Origin: Acanthaster planci
Taxonomy: Eukaryota; Echinodermata; Asteroidea; Valvatida; Acanthasteridae
DNA: 31,713 nucleotides
Reading direction: 5' to 3'
Assembly (NCBI RefSeq): GCF_001949145.1
Contig: NW_019091359.1
Location: 705,366-737,078 of the forward strand
The stretch's first letter is position 1. Every line of letters begins with the position of its first letter. Shown here piece after piece: positions 29,875-31,713 of the stretch. A program made the position numbers and the translations under genes. The notes beneath the pieces are model-generated. The model worked only from the letters and a program-made list of their open reading frames with translations. It did no database searches and was not told the DNA's origin.

Positions 29875-29975
29875 GTACGTACAGTACATGTACATGTAGC
29901 TTCACCTTGACATCCTGTATGTACATGTGTACATGTACAAGCACATGTACTGTTCATGCACATGTACATGTGGGT
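29875..29975. repeat. Clustered TACATG palindromic units
   Basis: TACATGTACATG-type units occur at about 29887, 29918, 29928, 29942 and 29959, mixed with GTACGTAC and TGCACATG, giving an imperfect alternating purine-pyrimidine array. Both-strand Cys/Thr/His-rich frames across it are artefacts of the repeat. Confidence 0.75.
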
Positions 29976-30379
29976 ACTTGTCATTGTGTGACCACTTGCA
30001 TGTGTGGACATAGTAATTTTTGTATGCCCACATTGTGTAAATTGAAAGCAGACAGGCAAAATGCAGTAGCAGATTCTGGTTAAACGTTCTAATGTACCAC
30101 CATGAAACAATAATGGAGTGATTTATTCTTTTCTTATTTCATCATGTTTTCACCCACAACCTCCCAAATTTTATTTAGAGTACCATGGCACGCCAAGTTA
30201 AGTTACGCCAAAAATATAGGCTTCCTATTTGCAGTTTCCCGGGGGGTCCCCAGATCTTGTTCCAGCTCGACTGGAGAAAAAAGTAAGGAGAAATAGGATC
30301 AGAGAACATCGGGACTGGCAAACATACAACCGTCAGCAATGCCCAGCTCTTATTTTGACATGACATTTTCTGTGAATAA
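29976..30379. other. Unassigned sequence
   Basis: A plus-strand frame from ATG 30184 (MARQVKLRQKYRLPIC, then RLEKKVRRNRIREHRDW) is short and basic with no recognisable family. Nothing else is visible. Confidence 0.35.
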
Positions 30380-30790
30380 CAACAAGCCCAAAACACCCCT
30401 GCTGACGATGATTCCCTTCTTCTGTCACTGGACCTGCAGTCCCCTGATCAACCATCAACCAACGAAGAACGAGTCCTGCAACCGCACCGCCTAACTGACA
30501 TACAGTTCCAACGGATTAGGAGTCTAACAAAGTCAATATACTTGTTTCTGTCAAAACTCACATCACCCAACAAGCACACTCTCTGTCAAAGGCATTTGAG
30601 ACTCAAACACCACCAAACTACATCCCATGTAGGCTCACATCAGGGTACGTCCACCTTGACCTCACCATTCACTCAAATTCCAGAGCTCCTTTCTTGTACG
30701 GTGAAAAAAAATCCAAAATCGAACAGCATTATTCCTCACCAAGCCACAAACTACACCACAGCCCACAACTTGTTTGGCTACGTCTCTTGA
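30380..30790 (+). other. Open frame of 136 codons without early ATG
   Basis: The frame is open from after the TAA at 30377 to the TGA at 30788-30790. It begins with an acidic, Ser/Leu-rich part (ADDDSLLLSLDLQSPDQPST), then a basic part (TDIQFQRIRSLTKSIY), and then a His/Thr/Ser-rich tail. No start codon is placed at its beginning, so it would have to be an exon or element fragment. Composition is less AT-rich than its surroundings, which lengthens frames by itself. Not recognised. Confidence 0.25.
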
Positions 30791-31713
30791 CGAAAGACCC
30801 AACCAGAAGAAGTGAAGAGGAAGCACCCACACGAACATAAGTCTCTTCCATCCAAACGGTCTTTTTCAAGACCACCTCATCTCTGAAAGAGAATATTTCT
30901 AGCCACTGCTGTCTTAAATAAACATGACCTTAATAAAGGAGTATAACCACAACCCTCAAGTATTCCCAAGACTTTTGCTCCACATATATTGAATTGAGGA
31001 ATACAACCATATATCTGAATGACACCCCTTTATTACTACCAATCCAAAGTCAAAGCAATGGCTGAAGGAAAACTACACAAAATAAGGAAGTGTTGCGTGA
31101 CCGGGCAAGGGATTTAGAAGGACAGATTATATGCCAGAATTTGGAGGGTACATGAACTCGCTGTAAGAGAGCTTTATTCACCAGACCAACAGAAACCCGG
31201 CGATAGAGGGCGTACTTCCATTTCTACTACATCTCCCTTTTTTTTTTCTTAAGTACAAACTTTAACATGGTTAACTTCCAGATCTCAAAATAAAGGCAAA
31301 TCTCAAAGTCTGAGCTGTTCTGTTCTTTCGTATAAAGGTTAGGATGAAAAAAAATATATATAACTTAAAATTTGTTGCCTGGACACTTTTAAATGCTGGA
31401 CACTTTTTTAAATGCTTGTGAAAGAGTAAAGTGAGACCTTTTCAAAAAAAAAACTTGTTTGTTCCCTAAGATAAATACATGTACATGTATTAGCAGGATC
31501 TTCTGTTGTTTTTGTGCTTAAGCAAATAAAATAGCAGTAGGTGATCCACTGATAATATTCAGATAACTCAATATAAGGACATGTATCGTTTAAGTGTGTT
31601 CAGTTCATGTTGAAGACAAGGTCCAGGAGTGCAGATCTTATGGGCTCTAGAAAATAAACTACGTATCCAGGAGATTTTTTGCTTCCAGGGGGTGAAGCTA
31701 TCAAAGTGAACAC
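30791..31713. other. Unassigned 3' end of the window
   Basis: No coding region or element boundary recognised. A T10 run lies at about 31239 and two overlapping TACATGTA at 31476-31489. Confidence 0.4.

Noticed and set aside
29691-30110. Cys/Thr/His-rich ORFs on both strands
   Set aside because: They derive from the TACATG repeat cluster.

Overview
This is a gene-poor, AT-rich (roughly 60-65% A+T by eye) stretch of animal nuclear DNA. Metazoan origin is indicated by remnants of transposon families that coexist in aquatic invertebrate genomes: a Polinton-type DNA polymerase B fragment, a LINE with ORF1 and ORF2 pieces, a Tigger/pogo transposase, a DIRS-like retroelement, a piggyBac-like MITE and a tRNA-derived SINE. 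Intron-like splice signals, the lack of bacterial gene organisation and a striking excess of the palindrome TACATGTA fit the same picture. I would guess a marine invertebrate (cnidarian, mollusc or similar) but cannot fix the species. Two single N bases (near 2313 and 16223) mark unresolved assembly positions.

Layout. 1-1000: a decayed SINE (minus strand). 1112-1517: a SAP-domain coding segment ending in a good splice donor but carrying one in-frame TAG. 3196-3738: a fold-back pair of about 105-bp arms. 4916-5705: a broken type-B DNA polymerase N-terminal region. 5888-8006: a LINE (ORF1, then the ORF2 endonuclease). It is cut at 8007 by a Tigger/pogo element (8007 to about 10230, transposase on the minus strand, DDD triad still readable). 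11339-15115: a minus-strand DIRS-like retroelement (gag-like, RT, RNase H), split by a 284-bp SINE at 12001-12284 with a perfect 13-bp target-site duplication. 15901-16391: a TTAA-flanked piggyBac-like MITE.

17736-22230 is the least explained part. It holds small broken ORFs, a coiled-coil protein remnant with in-frame TGA codons, and a remarkable cysteine ladder (Cys about every third residue for about 90 codons) followed by an acidic tail. After these come a 264-bp MITE with 18-bp inverted ends, and a minus-strand protein of about 250 codons (21141-21895) interrupted only by frameshifts. This cluster could be a decayed large DNA element, but that is inference.

23575-24480 holds two minisatellites sharing a CCCATGG core. 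From 24.5 kb to the end the DNA is mostly quiet, intron-like sequence. It has one convincing 69-nt exon candidate (26387-26455), a weaker one (29629-29712), a GC-rich patch at 25300-25545 and a cluster of TACATG units at 29875-29975. No intact host gene can be assembled from this window alone.
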